Assembly (NCBI GenBank): GCA_003564925.1
Contig: PXDW01000034.1
Location: 1 to 8,189 of the forward strand
Length of the DNA: 8,189 bases
Origin: Candidatus Woesearchaeota archaeon
GTDB lineage: Archaea; Nanobdellota; Nanobdellia; Woesearchaeales; PXDW01
Direction: 5' to 3'
A model generated the notes under the pieces. It ran no database searches and was not told the DNA's origin. It worked only from the letters and a program-made list of their open reading frames with translations. Positions within the stretch are counted from its first letter, which is position 1; the number at the start of each line of letters is the position of its first letter. Below are positions 7,001 to 8,189 of the stretch, one piece after another. The translations under genes and the position numbers were made by a program.

Positions 7001-8189
7001 TACCTTCCTTCGCTAAGCCCTGTTAAAGTAAATGTATTAATCTCGTCATCTGTAATATCTTCTGTAGTATTAACGATATTTCCATTTAAGATTAGCCTTG
7101 CCAAAGTTACCTTATTATTATCGCTTGGAATATATTCTAAATCTATTGTTGTTGATTGCTGAGCATAATTATCAGGAGTAACAAGTTCAACAGATGGTGG
7201 AAGGTCAATTATTGTGAAATTCCTTGTTTCGCTTGTATTGAAATTGCCAGCACTATCCCAGCAAGTAACGTTCCAATCATAATCCCCTTGGCTTAATCCG
7301 CTTACTATCCTTGATGTTATAGATCCGTTTTGTGCAGAAAAACTACTTCCTCTTACAATGGAATTTACCATAAGGCTGCATGTAATATCAGAATCAATAT
7401 TATCAATAACTGTGAAATTAAACTGGATTGTATCTGTATAAAAAGTGTCATTTCTTTCAGGATAATGAAGTTCTATAGCCGGCTCCTTTGTATCAACTGT
7501 GAGAGTTCTGTTTGAGGCTGCAAAAGCGTCATTTTCATTTATATCATAGGCCCTGCAATTCCAAGTGTATTCTCCATCATCAAGTTCTCTTACAAAACCC
7601 ACTGATGCGCTTGAGCCGCTTACTGAAACAGAGCCGTTTTCAGAAAAGGTTCCTCCGAAATCCCCATATAACCCGATAGTTTGTAATCCTGTAGCGCTTG
7701 TTGCAGAGCAGTTGAATATTACAGTGCTTGTTTTTGTAAAATTATTATGATCTGGGGATACTAAAGTAACACTTGGAGGCATTGAAACAAAATCCCTTAT
7801 TGTTATATATACTCTTGAAGTTTCTGTATTGTTTACATAATCTGTATTGCTTGTCATATTGAAAATAACAAAAAACTCATGAGTTGTATTAATCCAGCCA
7901 GTTGCATTTACATCCCAAGAAACTTCACAGCTATCTCCTGACTTCATCCCATACAAACAGTTTGCGTCGCTGTAATTTTGAGGATTTGAGCTGTTGGTGT
8001 AGAAAGGCATATCTCCATGTACTGTTGAAACAGCTCCGTCTTTTTCAGGCGCTGTTTCATAATTTACCTCTAAGTAAGCGGCATAAACATGAGCTGTTGT
8101 TGGCGCTCCCCCTGTACTTCTTGAATGATAAAGCTCAATCCTCATATCAGATAAGTCTCCAGAAACAGAAGTCCAGTTCGCGCTGAACC
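4030..8189 (-). CDS. Giant multi-Ig-domain surface protein, 5' end outside window
   Basis: The frame is open to the right edge: FSANWTSVSGDLSD precedes the first internal Met at 8145, so that Met is not the start. About 1385 residues are visible. Numbering from the Met at 8145, there is a beta-rich N-terminal part (1-122, with AAYLEVNY and a C63/C73 pair). Ten Ig-like domains of about 95 residues follow (123-1071), then a CARDB-like domain (1072-1184, with NINELDETNNN) and a C-terminal module (1185-1371) ending VALYVELR. The Ig domains carry a W-N-V-T-C-W-D-type strand and a PPSVxLxSP-type linker. More than 60 N-X-S/T sequons and almost no cysteine outside paired positions point to an exported, glycosylated, rod-like protein. 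The signal peptide must lie beyond the window. There is no C-terminal membrane segment or LPXTG/PGF-type sorting motif. It is co-transcribed with the 1727-4033 paralogue. Probable adhesin or S-layer-associated protein; ligand unknown. Confidence 0.93.
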   Translation of the reverse strand, partial: FSANWTSVSGDLSDMRIELYHSRSTGGAPTTAHVYAAYLEVNYETAPEKDGAVSTVHGDMPFYTNSSNPQNYSDANCLYGMKSGDSCEVSWDVNATGWINTTHEFFVIFNMTSNTDYVNNTETSRVYITIRDFVSMPPSVTLVSPDHNNFTKTSTVIFNCSATSATGLQTIGLYGDFGGTFSENGSVSVSGSSASVGFVRELDDGEYTWNCRAYDINENDAFAASNRTLTVDTKEPAIELHYPERNDTFYTDTIQFNFTVIDNIDSDITCSLMVNSIVRGSSFSAQNGSITSRIVSGLSQGDYDWNVTCWDSAGNFNTSETRNFTIIDLPPSVELVTPDNYAQQSTTIDLEYIPSDNNKVTLARLILNGNIVNTTEDITDDEINTFTLTGLSEGRYNWTVNVSDISNLSAQAPVRNFVIDYTPPVINLMSPDDPFLTDSSTVRFIFNVTDNLDSYLQCNIIINGTARGETDFLAPNNTATSKDIAGIRDGISYWNITCVDDAGNNATSETRMINVMEPPSVQLNSPDDEHWQNINDITLYYTPTDNTGLSRCDLIINNEFNQTNTEPIINGEQNSFNLSGLKEGEYTWTVNCTDLVGLSHVASPVRRFYIDFTEPAIELYMPENNETIWSNLLLFNYSVTDNMDTNLFCNITINNTQMSTYIFSENGSYTTQEIRMPRDGLYYWNVTCWDSAGNFNTSETRNFTSFSPPEVTLISPSPNYVTSNQYIIFEYHAYDPDNITLAELIINGYVNQTNSTVINNESNYFEVNFTQDGVYIWNVRAADTTGLEGQGEERTLTIDTTPPEIIIHTPYEGEEIDWNNVSFSFTVTDNLADEIVCDVNIDGTDYLGFVLNNNSVFEWGELMFDGSYNWSVKCTDEAGNLYDTGTINFTVYAPPEVVLISPINNNRTKSRNITFEYIPYDGYGFENCTLIIDGVENKTDYFVNENVVNSFEVENLQDGDYNWTVKCIDYLPDGNEDIAPYQNFTIDNEPPLITLIYPGHDDVLNYYNIMFNWTADDAPGITIGCNLSVSGPSGEIIIDGLTAISGGHFNPIVYDMDFGVHYWNVTCWDDLGNINTSETRNFTINRPDLFINSTYLVFNDTSPEEGKNITINATVFNIGGVSANNFNVSFYNGNPNIGGVLIETKNIISLDSGENITLSIGWTPSLGTHEIWVILDPENNINELDETNNNASRIITVSAWHIIYGSSVGDLLIQGSDNTSVYTWHVDNPSGNVFAADYDSNILWGSLIPIGRNITGQPTLDALSDFEKIDIALGTSGYTDSVNLTYTIDHMPRSTRTFIIYSNEIHNVPVVNSTNTSNFVTGILWDASDGGLEYDGTQDIVFVTEINAASQGGYGIYDYELRVPSELKKYKDSNQDSVALYVELR
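4033..4932 (-). repeat. CARDB-like plus C-terminal module, copy in the giant protein
   Basis: The CARDB-like part covers 4594-4932 and the C-terminal module 4033-4593. The module carries VPVVNSTNTSNF, TGILWDASDGG, TQDIVFVTEIN and GIYDYELRVP, ending VALYVELR directly before the stop. It is cysteine-free. The copy at 1730-2632 aligns along its whole length, showing that the two genes arose by duplication or exchange of this end. Confidence 0.9.
4933..7779 (-). repeat. Array of ten Ig-like domains in five alternating A-B pairs
   Basis: Domain limits from linker motifs: A types at 7492-7779, 6928-7206, 6355-6642, 5791-6072 and 5227-5514; B types at 7207-7491, 6643-6927, 6073-6354, 5515-5790 and 4933-5226. 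A types begin PPSV or PPEV with xLxSP and mostly end RxFxID or RTLTxD. B types begin with a P-x-I-x-L/I-x-x-P pattern, contain a VTDN or VIDN core, and mostly end SETRNFT. The repeating unit is thus a pair of about 190 residues (about 570 bp), best explained by duplication of a two-domain block. Confidence 0.85.

Noticed and set aside
8143..8145. Met at 8145 as the start of the giant gene
   Set aside because: The frame continues upstream to the window edge with protein-like sequence, there is no signal peptide after this Met, and an exported protein needs one.

Overview
This is AT-rich DNA in which every supported gene reads on the minus strand. It is most likely from an archaeon, and a DPANN-type lineage (Woesearchaeota/Pacearchaeota-like) is the best guess. 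The support is: very long secreted proteins packed with N-X-S/T sequons and Ig-like modules, TATA-box-like elements 25-30 nt ahead of predicted transcript starts, T-rich stretches rather than classical terminators behind at least one gene, and a C-terminal domain resembling DUF5752. No rRNA, tRNA or universal marker gene is present, so the lineage is inference.

Layout in the direction of transcription (right to left). (1) 4030-8189: a giant surface protein gene, cut at its 5' end by the window edge, encoding ten Ig-like domains in strict A-B alternation, then a CARDB-like domain and a C-terminal module of about 187 residues. (2) 1727-4033: a 768-residue paralogue whose start overlaps the previous stop by 4 bases (ATGA). 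It has an N-terminal membrane/signal segment, a Cna-B-like domain, three Ig-like domains and the same CARDB plus C-terminal module. The two genes look like one operon, ended by a strong hairpin at 1644-1685. (3) 1486-1726: intergenic DNA with that hairpin, a second related hairpin at 1561-1607, and a promoter for the next gene. (4) 451-1485: a soluble protein with five perfect 9-residue acidic repeats plus one decayed copy, a coiled coil and a C-terminal DUF5752-like domain. (5) 139-450: gene-free, about as AT-rich as DNA gets, with T-tracts and a duplicated promoter/palindrome unit. (6) 1-138: the first 46 codons of a small protein that runs off the left edge.

The two large genes probably make co-expressed, heavily glycosylated cell-surface or adhesion proteins with a common C-terminal module that may set their attachment or assembly. 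No link between them and the repeat/coiled-coil protein is evident beyond shared orientation and adjacency. I see no mobile element, CRISPR array, defence operon or RNA gene. The most distinctive signals are the shared C-terminal module, the paired gain and loss of cysteines across the Ig array, the paired hairpins at 1561-1694, and the twin palindromic promoter units at 188-276.
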